From Bacillus thuringiensis (GTDB taxonomy: Bacteria > Bacillota > Bacilli > Bacillales > Bacillaceae_G), in the NCBI RefSeq assembly GCF_022095615.2, contig NZ_CP155559.1, forward strand, positions 1,671,501 to 1,735,500: a DNA stretch of 64,000 nt, read 5' to 3'. The notes beneath the pieces are model-generated. The model searched no databases. It was not told the DNA's origin and saw nothing but the letters and a program-made list of their open reading frames with translations. Position 1 is the first letter of the stretch. The number at the start of each line of letters is the position of its first letter. Below, piece after piece: positions 35,978 to 44,547 of the stretch. Made by a program: the position numbers and the translations under genes.

Positions 35978-36895
35978 ATGAAATTATGTGAAAATGTTAC
36001 AGAATTAATAGGAGATACACCTGTCGTCCGATTATCTAAATTTATTCCAGAAGACGCAGCAGATGTGTATGTAAAACTAGAAATGTTTAATCCGTCACGC
36101 AGTGTGAAAGACCGTGCTGCCTATAATTTACTGCATGTTGCAGAAGAGAATGGTCTCATCAAACCAGGAGATACAATTATTGAACCGACAAGTGGAAATA
36201 CAGGAATAGGCTTAGCGATGAATGCAGCTGCGAAAGGGTATAAAGCGATTTTAATTATGCCAGACAATATGTCAAAAGAGCGTATAAATTTATTGAAAGC
36301 ATACGGGGCAGAAGTAGTTTTAACACCGGCAGAACAAAGAATGCCGGGAGCAATTGCGAAGGCATTAGAACTGCAAAAGCAAATCCCAAATAGTTTTATT
36401 CCACAACAATTTGAAAATCCAGCAAATCCGAATATTCATCGTTATACGACTGCAATTGAAATTTATGAACAAATGGATGGAGAGCTTGATGCTTTTGTTG
36501 CAACGGCAGGAACTGGTGGAACTATTACAGGGACTGGGGAAACGTTAAAAGAGAAACTACCAAACTTATATATTGCAGTAGTAGAACCGAAAGGATCTCC
36601 CGTACTATCGGGCGGTGTTCCAGGTCCTCATAAATTAGTAGGAACAAGTCCAGGGTTTATCCCGAAAAACTTAAATACAGAAGTGTATAACGAAATTATT
36701 CAAATTGCAGACGAAGAGGCTTTAACGACAATGAGAAACTTAGCTAGACAAGAGGGATTATTAGTTGGGCCGTCTTCAGGAGCTTCTGTTTACGCAGCGA
36801 TTATGATAGCGAAACGATTAGGCGCTGGTAAAAAAGTTTTATGTATTGCACCTGATACGGGAGAACGATATTTGAGTATGGGATTATTTGAATAA
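35978..36895 (+). CDS. Cysteine synthase (O-acetylserine sulfhydrylase family)
   Basis: A PLP-dependent fold-type II enzyme of 305 residues. The Schiff-base lysine is Lys44 in PSRSVKDRAA. The substrate loop EPTSGNTGIGLA, the phosphate-binding GTGGTITGTGE and the C-terminal GPSSGASVYAA are all present. It matches CysK-type enzymes, which make cysteine from O-acetylserine and sulfide. This is probably an extra paralogue, since it pairs with an exporter rather than with other cysteine genes. GGGGATG lies before the ATG, and a terminator follows. Confidence 0.9.
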   Translation: MKLCENVTELIGDTPVVRLSKFIPEDAADVYVKLEMFNPSRSVKDRAAYNLLHVAEENGLIKPGDTIIEPTSGNTGIGLAMNAAAKGYKAILIMPDNMSKERINLLKAYGAEVVLTPAEQRMPGAIAKALELQKQIPNSFIPQQFENPANPNIHRYTTAIEIYEQMDGELDAFVATAGTGGTITGTGETLKEKLPNLYIAVVEPKGSPVLSGGVPGPHKLVGTSPGFIPKNLNTEVYNEIIQIADEEALTTMRNLARQEGLLVGPSSGASVYAAIMIAKRLGAGKKVLCIAPDTGERYLSMGLFE

Positions 36896-36903
36896 AAATG
36901 ATG

Positions 36904-36946
36904 GAAACCCCTTAATGGTGAAATAGCGCTATTAAGGGGTTTGTTA
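36904..36946 (+). terminator. Terminator after cysteine-synthase gene
   Basis: AAACCCCTTAAT and ATTAAGGGGTTT, a 12-bp stem with a 14-nt loop and a weak T tail. Confidence 0.78.
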
Positions 36947-36972
36947 TAGGTTATTAAGAGAGGAGAAACACA

Positions 36973-37485
36973 ATGAAACTATTAAAACCGACAAATGAAT
37001 TTAGCGAACAAATTATGGAGTATCGAGAGGCATTTTTACATGCGGATGAACAACCACACGGCAGTAGTTCTTTACAAAATTTTGATTCTCTCGATGAATG
37101 GTTTGAAAAAGTGAGTAAACAAGAAGTGGGAGAAAACTTACAAGGTAATCGAGTACCGTCTAGCCAATTTTTAAGTTTTGAAAACGGGGAACTTATAGGT
37201 TTTGTGAATATTAGACATCGATTAAACCAAGAATTATTGCGGGAAAGCGGTCATATTGGATATAGTGTTCATCCGAATAAACGTCGCCAAGGTTACGCGA
37301 CAAAACAATTGAAGCTCGCATTATATGAAGCGCAAAAGTTAGGGTTGCAGAAAGTGTTAATAACTTGCGATAAAGTTAATATTGCATCGGCAAAAACGAT
37401 TCACAAGGTTGGCGGTGTGTTAGAAGATGAAGTGGTTTCTTCTCATACAGGTGAAATTGTTCAGCGTTATTGGATAGAAATATGA
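36973..37485 (+). CDS. GNAT-family N-acetyltransferase
   Basis: A 170-residue acetyltransferase. The acetyl-CoA pyrophosphate loop reads HPNKRRQGYATKQLKLALYEA (key residues R-R-Q-G-Y-A), preceded by the strand GHIGYSV and followed by CDKVNIASAKTIHKVGG. The N-terminal part (1-70) is specific to this subgroup, with HGSSSLQNFDSLDEWF. The acceptor substrate cannot be inferred. AGAGGAGAAA precedes the ATG. It lies after a terminator and before a nucleotidyltransferase gene, with 81 nt between them. Confidence 0.85.
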   Translation: MKLLKPTNEFSEQIMEYREAFLHADEQPHGSSSLQNFDSLDEWFEKVSKQEVGENLQGNRVPSSQFLSFENGELIGFVNIRHRLNQELLRESGHIGYSVHPNKRRQGYATKQLKLALYEAQKLGLQKVLITCDKVNIASAKTIHKVGGVLEDEVVSSHTGEIVQRYWIEI

Positions 37486-37566
37486 TTTAGTAGGAATTTG
37501 AAAAGGTTATATCGAAATAGATAAATGAAAAAGTAACGATGTACTGCAATTTTAGGGGGAAATGAA

Positions 37567-38391
37567 GTGGGATTAAAAGAGAAAGCAATAGAAATGTCGG
37601 AGATTTATAGGAGAAATCCGAAGATCGAAGCTATTATTTTAGCAGGTTCAGTGGCTAGAAAGTTAGAAGATGAACATTCAGATATAGAATTACATATTTT
37701 ATGGTCAGTACCACCAGAGGATGAGGATCGTAAAGGGCCTATTAATCATATTGGTGGAGCGATTTTGTCATATCATCCTTACGAGGAAGAAGAATGGTCG
37801 GAAACATATTTGACAAAAGAGGGAATTAAATTAGAGATTAGTAACTTTTTAACAGAAACAGTAGAGAAAGTTATTTCGGATGTGGTGGATCAATATGATA
37901 TAAGCTATGAAAAACAATGTATCGTATCATCCGTTCATGACGGTGTTAGTTTGTATGGAGAAGAGAAAGTGAATGAATTAAAAGATAGGGTGGTATCATA
38001 TCCAGAAGAGCTTGCGGCACAGATGATTTCAGAAAATCTTTGGCTAAGCAATCGCTGGCATAATCGAGAGGCACTTTTAAAACGAAAAGACTGGCTTATG
38101 TTATATGATGTTATTTGTGAAGTACAAAGAAATATATTTGGGATCTTATTTGGTTTAAACCGAATGTATGTGCATCACCCGGCGTTTAAATGGATGCCGA
38201 ATAATGTGGAACGAATGAGTGTGAAGCCTGAAAATTTATATGAGCGTATGGCGAATACGTTAATAGGGAAACCGGAGTATAGTGTACAGGAGTTAGAAGT
38301 GTTAATCGAAGAGCTATTACATTTAGTAGAACAACATGCTCCAGAATTACATATTGCTGAACAACAAGAACATATTCAATATGCAAAATAG
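37567..38391 (+). CDS. Nucleotidyltransferase-fold protein
   Basis: A 274-residue protein with a pol-beta-type nucleotidyltransferase core at the N-terminus: LAGSVARKLEDEHSDIEL gives the GS motif and an acidic D-x-E pair, near residues 25-42. A helical C-terminal region (about 145-265) with NLWLSNRWHNREALLKRKDWLMLYDV follows, as in antibiotic adenylyltransferase-like or DUF4037 proteins. It could modify a small molecule or be a toxin-like enzyme without partner; nothing decides this. The start is GTG with AGGGGGAAATGA upstream. Confidence 0.72.
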   Translation: MGLKEKAIEMSEIYRRNPKIEAIILAGSVARKLEDEHSDIELHILWSVPPEDEDRKGPINHIGGAILSYHPYEEEEWSETYLTKEGIKLEISNFLTETVEKVISDVVDQYDISYEKQCIVSSVHDGVSLYGEEKVNELKDRVVSYPEELAAQMISENLWLSNRWHNREALLKRKDWLMLYDVICEVQRNIFGILFGLNRMYVHHPAFKWMPNNVERMSVKPENLYERMANTLIGKPEYSVQELEVLIEELLHLVEQHAPELHIAEQQEHIQYAK

Positions 38392-38433
38392 AAAAGAAGG
38401 GATGTAACAATGCGTTACATCCCTTCTTTTTAT
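38392..38433. terminator. Bidirectional terminator
   Basis: AAAGAAGGGATGTAAC and GTTACATCCCTTCTTT around AATGC, shared by convergent genes. Confidence 0.9.
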
Positions 38434-40064
38434 TTGACTAATTTACCTAGTACGGGTAATCGCTGAATCTTATCACCGAGAATATGTGAAGCAAGTCCGC
38501 TTGTTAATACGAATACAAGGTAAACAAGTCCTCCTGCGACGCCACAAATACATACAATAAGCAGTGATTCGATATAAGATTGTCCAGGAATAATCCATTT
38601 TAAAATTGCTTTTAATGCAATTACAACAGCAGACATTGCTGCGGAATAAATTGTAATAAGAAGTACTGTTTTTGCCGTTTCGCCAATTTTAAATTTCGCA
38701 AACTTAACGATGCAGTACAACATAATAACATTGGAAACGAGGTATCCAAGAATGGTTCCAATTACAGCGCCGTGTCCGCCAAATAAATGTAAGAGCGGTG
38801 TATTTACTAAAACTTTAACGAGAATACCGACTGAGAAAGCGATCATCGTTTTTCTTTGATAATCGATTCCTTGTAATATAGCTGCTGAAACTGTGAAAAT
38901 TGCACTTAATATAGCGGAAGGTGCAAATGAAATTAAATATTGTGATCCACTAAGTGCAATTTCAGGATTTACATAAACCATACGGAATGCATCGTAAGCG
39001 ATGCTAGCAAGACCGAATGCAGCTGGGATAGTGAAGAATAATAAGACTTGAAATATCTTTGCAATTTGCTCTTGTAATTCTTCTAGTTTCCCGCTTGTAT
39101 AAGATTTCGTTATAGCCGGAATGATCGTTAACGAGAATCCAGTTGCAAGTGAAGCGGGAATCATAATCAACTTTTGTGCATAGTTCGTTATATAAGCGAA
39201 CACGGCATTCGCTGTTTCTAAAGGCTCTCCCATCGCTCTAAGGACATCAGCAACAGTATATTGATCTACTAACGTATAGAGCGGAATTGCAATGCCGACA
39301 AATACAATTGGGATTGCATATCGAAGTAATTCTATATAAATATTTTTTAATGGGATATTCGAAGCTCTAGATTTTAGTTCTCCTTCGGGAGGCTTTAATC
39401 TATTATATTTTTTCCAGTACACCATTAAAATCGAAACGCTAGCAAGCGCTCCGATAACAGCGCCAAACGTAGCAACTGCAACAGAAGAAGCTACGGAACC
39501 TCCTAATAGTTTTGAGACGATAAAACTGCCAACTAAAATGAAAACCACCCGCGCAATTTGTTCTACGACTTGAGACACGGCACTTGGTTTCATATGTTGA
39601 AAACCTTGGAAATAACCACGTGTAACACTCATAGCTGGTACGATAATAAGTGCGAAACTTAATGCTCGCATCGTAAGTGTTACATCGGCGATAAATTGTG
39701 GATCTGGCGTTTTCGAGCGAATAATAAATTGTGATATGTACGGTGCTCCAATAAATAAAGTTAAAAACCCTAAAAAGCCCATAAACAACATTAATTTTAC
39801 GCTAGAGTTGTATAATTTTTTACTTGTACTATAATCACCGAGCGCATTATGCTTTGCAACAAATTTGGAAACGGCAATAGGAATACCGGCAGTTGAGAAG
39901 CTTAATAAAATACCGTACCAAGAATATGCATATCCATATAAAGCGACCCCTTGTGTTCCGACTAATAATTGAAAAGGGAAGAAGTATATAAAACCTAATA
40001 TACGTGAAATCATTGTTGCACCACTTAATAAAGCAGTACCTTTTAAAACTTTTGAAGTAGACAA
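38430..40064 (-). CDS. Polysaccharide/lipid-linked precursor flippase (MurJ/SpoVB/YtgP-like)
   Basis: A 544-residue integral membrane protein with about 14 helices, starting MSTSKVLKGTALLSGATMISRILGF, the pattern of the MVF/MOP exporter family. The length equals B. subtilis YtgP (a MurJ lipid II flippase), and internal motifs such as VSKFVAKHNALGDY, TRGYFQGFQHMKPSAVSQVVEQIARV and ASLATGFSLTIIPAITKSYTSG match that group and SpoVB. B. cereus-group genomes have several paralogues, so which lipid-linked sugar it flips is open. AGGAGGAAAGC (from the plus-strand TTTCCTCCT) precedes the ATG. Confidence 0.85.
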   Translation of the reverse strand: MSTSKVLKGTALLSGATMISRILGFIYFFPFQLLVGTQGVALYGYAYSWYGILLSFSTAGIPIAVSKFVAKHNALGDYSTSKKLYNSSVKLMLFMGFLGFLTLFIGAPYISQFIIRSKTPDPQFIADVTLTMRALSFALIIVPAMSVTRGYFQGFQHMKPSAVSQVVEQIARVVFILVGSFIVSKLLGGSVASSVAVATFGAVIGALASVSILMVYWKKYNRLKPPEGELKSRASNIPLKNIYIELLRYAIPIVFVGIAIPLYTLVDQYTVADVLRAMGEPLETANAVFAYITNYAQKLIMIPASLATGFSLTIIPAITKSYTSGKLEELQEQIAKIFQVLLFFTIPAAFGLASIAYDAFRMVYVNPEIALSGSQYLISFAPSAILSAIFTVSAAILQGIDYQRKTMIAFSVGILVKVLVNTPLLHLFGGHGAVIGTILGYLVSNVIMLYCIVKFAKFKIGETAKTVLLITIYSAAMSAVVIALKAILKWIIPGQSYIESLLIVCICGVAGGLVYLVFVLTSGLASHILGDKIQRLPVLGKLVK

Positions 40065-40229
40065 AATGCTTTCCTCCTACTCGTGCTGCCTTGCATTCAT
40101 CGTATACTACTATAAACCTGCTAGAGAAGTTAATACAGTATAAACCATAAATGTTCTAATACTATTCATACAAAAGTCATATTTTGAATTTTTAAATAGA
40201 ATGTAATACATAAAAATTAAAAATATAAG

Positions 40230-40258
40230 TTGACACTATTTTTAATGTGTGATAAAAA
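40230..40258 (+). promoter_or_regulatory. Promoter of the Phe T-box leader
   Basis: TTGACA (40230-40235) and TAAAAA (40253-40258) with a 17-nt spacer. Confidence 0.6.
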
Positions 40259-40299
40259 TGATAGTAATCAATTCGGAAAATAATATTTGGGCAATGAAA

Positions 40300-40710
40300 G
40301 GGTATAGTAGTGAATATCTCCCTATTTCAGAGAGCTGATGGTTGGTGTGAATCAGTATATAGATTATTCATGAAGTTCGTCCTGGAGCATCTTTCATAAA
40401 TCTCACATTATGAGGAAATGAAAGACGGTAGTTTATACCGTTATCAAATAAAGTGGTGAAGATTGTTTCACAACTAGGGTGGTACCGCGATATTTATCGT
40501 CCCTACGTATTTACGTAGGGACGTTTTTTATTTAGGTCTTACTTTGTTGTGGCTTCATAACTAGGGTGGTACCGCGATAATTTATCGTCCCTACGTATTT
40601 GCGTAGGGGCGTTTTTTATTTAGGTCTTACTTTTGTTGTATCTTCATAACTAGGGTGGTACCGCGATATTTTTGTCGTCCCTACGTATTTGCGTAGGGGC
40701 GTTTTTTTAT
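40300..40710 (+). promoter_or_regulatory. Phe-specific T-box leader with three antiterminator/terminator modules
   Basis: One stem I/specifier region serves three repeated switch modules. The specifier region GAAG-TTC-GTCCTGGAG places the Phe codon TTC at 40376-40378; the same alignment gives AAC in the asnA leader and ATC in the ilv leaders. AGGGTGGTACCGCG then occurs three times (40476-40489, 40563-40576, 40652-40665), each followed by its own terminator (CGTCCCTACGTA paired with TACGTAGGGACG or a G-rich variant, then a T run). Repeat length is 87-89 bp. It controls the NSS transporter downstream. Confidence 0.92.
40476..40710 (+). repeat. Three tandem ~88-bp T-box antiterminator/terminator repeats
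   Basis: Units begin at 40476, 40563 and 40652 and are nearly identical, including the linker TTTAGGTCTTAC-TTGTTG. Small differences (ACGTATTTACGTAGGGACG against ACGTATTTGCGTAGGGGCG) show units 2 and 3 are the closest pair, so the last duplication was probably the most recent. Confidence 0.9.
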
Positions 40711-40808
40711 TATTAGGGAGGAAGTGAACGTATTAGAAAAGAGTATGGATAGAACAATATAAATACGGAATTGTAACAAAGAAAAAGAGATAGAGAGGAG
40801 ATTAATAA

Positions 40809-42146
40809 ATGAATTCACAGCAATGGACATCGAAATTAGGTTTCGTATTAGCTGCAGCAGGTTCAGCGATTGGTCTAGGGGCGATTTGGAAGTTCCCGTA
40901 TATGGCCGGAATTGGAGGGGGCGGCGCGTTCTTCCTTATTTTCATCGGTTTCACATTATTAATTGGTTTACCGCTATTATTAGCTGAATTTGTTATCGGC
41001 AGAAGTACACAAAAAGAGGCCGTTGATGCTTATAGAGAAATCGCACCAAAAACATTATGGCCGTGGTTAGGGAAATTGGGAATTGTAACTTGTTTCATAC
41101 TACTTTCTTTCTACAGTGTTGTAGGCGGCTGGATTATATTATACTTATGGAATGCAATTACAGGTAGACTATGGGAAGGGAATGGAGCATACGAAGCTAC
41201 GTTTGGTGAAATCATTTCCAATCCGTATTTAGCAGTTGGATCACAGCTATTATTCATCCTTATTACTATTTTCATCGTAAGTAAAGGTGTACAAAATGGT
41301 GTTGAAAAAGTAAATAAATATTTCATGCCAGCATTATTCGTTTTATTCTTTGTTTTAATCGTTCGTGCACTTACGTTAGATGGTGCTGGAGAAGGCGTTC
41401 GTTTCTTCTTACAACCTGACTTTTCAAACGTAACATCAGAAGTCATTTTATATGCAATGGGGCAATCGTTCTTCTCGTTATCTGTCGGTGTAGCCGTTAT
41501 GGTAACGTATAGCTCTTACTTACCGAAAGAAGAAAGCTTACCGCGTTCAGCATTTTCTATCGTTGCCTTAACATTAGTTATTACATTACTTGCAGGACTT
41601 GCAATTTTCCCAGTTGTGTTCGCATTTGGAATGGAACCATCACAAGGGCCGGGACTATTATTTATCGTACTGCCAGCTATTTTCAGTAAAATGGCATTCG
41701 GGAAATTATTCTTCATCGTTTTCTTATTACTATTCTTCTTTGCGACTATTACATCAGCAATTTCGATGTTAGAAATTAGCGTTGCATCTTTAACTGCAAA
41801 AGGTAAAGGGAAACGTGAAAAAATGGCATTAATCGTTGGATTATTAATCTTTGTTGTTGGAGTACCATCAGCATTATCATTTGGTATATTAAGTGATCTG
41901 AAGATTTTCGGAAAGACAGTCTTTGATTTAGCAGACTATGCAGTTAGTAACGTATTAATGCCACTTGGTGTTTTATTAGTTTCTATCTTTGTTCCTTTAA
42001 AAATGAAGAAAGATGTATTAATGAAAGAGCTGGGTGTAAGTAAAAATAAGGGCTATAAACTGTTCGTGTTATGGTTATTCTTACTTCGCTTTATTGCACC
42101 AATCGCGATTATTATCGTATTCTTAAATGTACTTGGGATTATTTAA
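40809..42146 (+). CDS. Neurotransmitter:sodium symporter (NSS) family transporter
   Basis: A 445-residue, 11-12-helix LeuT-fold transporter. The helix-1 signature [25 protein letters not shown] contains the sodium and substrate site; [16 protein letters not shown] in the helix-6 region and [12 protein letters not shown] in helix 8 also match. NSS proteins import amino acids with sodium. The Phe T-box upstream argues that phenylalanine, or an aromatic amino acid, is the substrate. The ribosome site is GAGAGGAG. A strong terminator follows. Confidence 0.92.
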   Translation: MNSQQWTSKLGFVLAAAGSAIGLGAIWKFPYMAGIGGGGAFFLIFIGFTLLIGLPLLLAEFVIGRSTQKEAVDAYREIAPKTLWPWLGKLGIVTCFILLSFYSVVGGWIILYLWNAITGRLWEGNGAYEATFGEIISNPYLAVGSQLLFILITIFIVSKGVQNGVEKVNKYFMPALFVLFFVLIVRALTLDGAGEGVRFFLQPDFSNVTSEVILYAMGQSFFSLSVGVAVMVTYSSYLPKEESLPRSAFSIVALTLVITLLAGLAIFPVVFAFGMEPSQGPGLLFIVLPAIFSKMAFGKLFFIVFLLLFFFATITSAISMLEISVASLTAKGKGKREKMALIVGLLIFVVGVPSALSFGILSDLKIFGKTVFDLADYAVSNVLMPLGVLLVSIFVPLKMKKDVLMKELGVSKNKGYKLFVLWLFLLRFIAPIAIIIVFLNVLGII

Positions 42147-42150
42147 AAAG

Positions 42151-42190
42151 AAAGGTAGCGTATCGTTCTATGATACGCTACCTTTTTATT
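42151..42190 (+). terminator. Terminator after NSS transporter gene
   Basis: AAGGTAGCGTATC and GATACGCTACCTT around GTTCTAT, then TTTATT. Confidence 0.9.
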
Positions 42191-42293
42191 TTGCTCTTTT
42201 TTGTAATTCGTTTACTGTTATGAACTGATATCCCTTCTTAGATAATGAGTCTAAAATACTTTCAAAAAGGATGTGGATGCAAGGGGAAGGAAT
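42186..42293 (-). pseudogene. Remnant of a polysaccharide-deacetylase-like C-terminus
   Basis: On the minus strand an open stretch without a start codon ends ILDSLSKKGYQFITVNELQKRAK and TAA. The pattern L-x-x-L-x-K-K-G-Y-x-F-x-T-V-x-E-L is the usual last helix and strand of NodB-type polysaccharide deacetylases. A stop closes the frame at 42294, and no other part of such a gene is present. It appears to be the stump of a deleted gene, now overlapping the NSS terminator. Confidence 0.45.
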
Positions 42294-42337
42294 TTATCAT
42301 ATAATAAAATGAAAAAGGTATATTAGGAGGTGTTTAT

Positions 42338-42421
42338 ATGGCGATTATAATTCAATTGCCAGACACTGCAACGTCTCATGCAAAGCCAAGTATGGAAATG
42401 GCGATACTTTGCGTGAGGTAG
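42338..42421 (+). CDS. Possible 27-aa peptide within an inverted-repeat region
   Basis: A strong AGGAGGTG lies 5 nt before an ATG opening MAIIIQLPDTATSHAKPSM and ending at TAG after 27 codons. It is not recognised. A second frame of the same DNA ends NGDTLREVDK and looks at least as protein-like, so this may instead be a decayed gene. TGCAAAGCCAA (42379-42389) and TTGGCTTTGCA (42469-42479) form perfect arms around the end of the frame. Confidence 0.3.
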   Translation: MAIIIQLPDTATSHAKPSMEMAILCVR

Positions 42422-42520
42422 ATAAGTAATATACAATCGCCTAAATGAGCTCGTATCATTTTTTATATTTGGCTTTGCACCTTATTGAAATGAACCATAA
42501 AAAATAAGGGGCGAGCAGAA

Positions 42521-42784
42521 ATGAAATACGTTAAAGCTGCGACGGTTTTACCAGAAAGTTTAATTACTGAAATTCAAAAGTATATACAAGGTGAAACAAT
42601 TTACATTCCAAAACAAGAAACAAAACGTTATAAATGGGGTACACGATCTGGAGGAAGAAAACAATTAGATGAAAGAAATAAAGCGATTAAAGAAGCGTTT
42701 AAAAGTGGGGTTTCTGTTCATCAACTTGCAGAGGAGTATTTTCTTTCCGGAGAAACGATTAAAAAGATAGTGTATTCTAAATGA
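42521..42784 (+). CDS. Small HTH protein, CD3324/Mor-like family
   Basis: An 87-residue protein beginning MKYVKAATVLPESLITEIQKYIQG, with a basic middle (KRYKWGTRSGGRKQLDERN) and a C-terminal helix-turn-helix (FKSGVSVHQLAEEYFLSGETIKKIV). This matches CD3324-type proteins related to the Mor transcription activator of phage Mu. It probably binds DNA; targets are unknown. AGGGGCGAGC precedes the ATG. Monocistronic with a strong terminator. Confidence 0.75.
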   Translation: MKYVKAATVLPESLITEIQKYIQGETIYIPKQETKRYKWGTRSGGRKQLDERNKAIKEAFKSGVSVHQLAEEYFLSGETIKKIVYSK

Positions 42785-42788
42785 AGAT

Positions 42789-42832
42789 AAAAGAGTCTAG
42801 TTCAAATATTATTTTGAACTAGACTCTTTTTG
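42789..42832 (+). terminator. Terminator after Mor-like gene
   Basis: AAAGAGTCTAGTTCAAA and TTTGAACTAGACTCTTT around a short AT loop, then TT. Confidence 0.9.
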
Positions 42833-42944
42833 CTTTGTATGTATCGGATATATTGTGTATGAATGGACAAGATAATAGAAAAAATGTGCCGTTTCTTTAC
42901 TAGGATATAGAGCATTTGAGTGAAAAGCAGAAAGGTGAGCATAT

Positions 42945-43631
42945 ATGAATCATTTAGGACAAATAACGATAGAACTATTTTTTGGTTTTTTTGTGCTATT
43001 GATTGCTACTAAAATATTAGGGAAGACACAAATATCTCAGTTAACGCCATTTGATTTTATTTCTGCCATTGTTCTCGGAGAATTAGTTGGAAATACTATA
43101 TATGATCCGGAAATAAAAATATGGTCTATTTTATATGCAGTACTTGTATGGGTAGTGTTAATCTATTCAATAGAAGTGATAACACAAAAATTTAGAGGGA
43201 CGAGAAGTTTTTTTGAAGGCTCCCCTTCAATCATTATCCGTAATGGATATATTGATAGGGAACAACTAAGTTCAAATCATTTGGATATTAATCAACTACA
43301 ACAAATGCTTAGGCAGCAAAAAGACATATTTTCAATCAGAGAAGTTGAATATATGATTTTGGAACCTAATGGAAACATAAGCGTTCTGAAGAAAAGTAAA
43401 TACGAATCACCCACTATAAATGATTTAAGTTTAAAACATAAGCCTGTATACTTACCGATTTCATTAATTAGTGATGGAAAAGTAGTGAAAGATAATTTGA
43501 GAGAAGCTGGCTTTGATGAAGGATGGCTGTATAAACAAATAAAGCAAAAAGGGATTACTAAATTTGAGGATGTATTATATGCAGAATGGAAAACAGACGA
43601 TGGTTTCTTTTGTCAGGAAATGAAGCGGTAG
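42945..43631 (+). CDS. DUF421 (YetF-like) membrane protein
   Basis: A 228-residue protein with three membrane helices in residues 8-88 and a cytoplasmic tail of two YetF-type domains. Marks include KILGKTQISQLTPFDFISAIVLGELVGNTIYD near residue 22 and the FEGSPSIIIRNGYID / ISVLKKSKYES pattern. B. cereus-group and B. subtilis relatives affect spore or membrane properties in some cases, but no biochemical role is settled. AAAGGTGAGC precedes the ATG. Confidence 0.85.
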   Translation: MNHLGQITIELFFGFFVLLIATKILGKTQISQLTPFDFISAIVLGELVGNTIYDPEIKIWSILYAVLVWVVLIYSIEVITQKFRGTRSFFEGSPSIIIRNGYIDREQLSSNHLDINQLQQMLRQQKDIFSIREVEYMILEPNGNISVLKKSKYESPTINDLSLKHKPVYLPISLISDGKVVKDNLREAGFDEGWLYKQIKQKGITKFEDVLYAEWKTDDGFFCQEMKR

Positions 43632-43741
43632 AACATAATCGAAGTATGTAATATTCGTTTCTAAGTTATCTTTTACATATCAAAAAGCTGAATCTTTGTA
43701 TACAATAAAACTAGATCAACAATTTGTATGGAGTGATAAAG

Positions 43742-44383
43742 ATGGAAGCTTTTATTAGAAGTGATCAATACAATTTTATAAAATCACAAGCTTATATTTT
43801 AGCAAATGGGCATGCAACGGCAAATGATAGAGGTGTAATTCAAGCGTTAAAATCACTTGCGATTGAAAAGATAATACATGTATTTGAGAATTTAACGGAT
43901 GAACAGAAAGAGTTAATTGATACGGTATTAACAGTTCAAAATAGAGAAGATGCAGAATCGTTTTTAATGAAAATAAATCCGTATGTCATTCCGTTTCAGG
44001 AAGTTACAGCGCAAACATTAAAAAAATTATTTCCTAAAGCGAAAAAGTTAAAACTTCCTGATATGGAAGAACTGGATATGAAAGAATTATCTTATTTAAG
44101 CTGGATTGATAAAGGGTCAAGCAGGAAATTTATTATAGCGAAAAATGATAAAAATAAGTTTGTTGGTCTGCAAGGTACGTTTCAAAGTTTAAATAAAAAA
44201 AGCATTTGTTCATTATGTCATGGGCATGAAGAAGTAGGAATGTTTTTAGTTGAAATTAAAGGTGATGTACCAGGAACTTTCGTTAAAAAGGGAAACTATA
44301 TTTGCAAAGATGGTGTAGCTTGTAATCAGAATATGAAATCACTTGATAAATTGAACGATTTTATTGAGCGATTGAAGAAATAA
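43742..44383 (+). CDS. FusB/FusC-family elongation factor G-binding protein
   Basis: Proteins of this family bind EF-G and free it from fusidic-acid-stalled ribosomes. The 213-residue product has an N-terminal helical bundle (MEAFIRSDQYNFIKSQAYIL onward) and a C-terminal zinc-binding domain with CSLCHGHEEVGMF and CKDGVACNQNM supplying Cys ligands. ATG 43742 is preferred because GGAGTG lies 7 nt upstream; the earlier in-frame start at 43724 has no site. Whether this chromosomal copy gives resistance is unknown. It is notable that a second ribosome-rescue gene, hflX, lies about 11 kb away. Confidence 0.85.
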   Translation: MEAFIRSDQYNFIKSQAYILANGHATANDRGVIQALKSLAIEKIIHVFENLTDEQKELIDTVLTVQNREDAESFLMKINPYVIPFQEVTAQTLKKLFPKAKKLKLPDMEELDMKELSYLSWIDKGSSRKFIIAKNDKNKFVGLQGTFQSLNKKSICSLCHGHEEVGMFLVEIKGDVPGTFVKKGNYICKDGVACNQNMKSLDKLNDFIERLKK

Positions 44384-44389
44384 AGAAGG

Positions 44390-44425
44390 AACCTCTAGTA
44401 TGTGAACTGGAGGTTTTTATTTTTT
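44390..44425 (+). terminator. Terminator after fusB-like gene
   Basis: AACCTC-AGT and ACT-GAGGTT with one mismatch, then TTTATTTTTT. Confidence 0.78.
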
Positions 44426-44547
44426 GAAAAAGTAATTATGGGCTTCTTTTATAGTTGTAGATTTATAAAAAAAGTCATGTCATTTATAATGAAATTTGAT
44501 AAAAATATCTATTTGGATACAGTTGCTTATATGCAAGGAGGTAGAAC

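Noticed and set aside
40476..40710. Possible CRISPR-like or other direct repeat array
   Set aside because: The three repeats are T-box antiterminator/terminator modules; the repeated core is AGGGTGGTACCGCG and there are no variable spacers.
40724..40762. 12-codon GTG frame after the third T-box terminator
   Set aside because: The ribosome site is only 2 nt from the GTG, and the peptide has no leader-type features.
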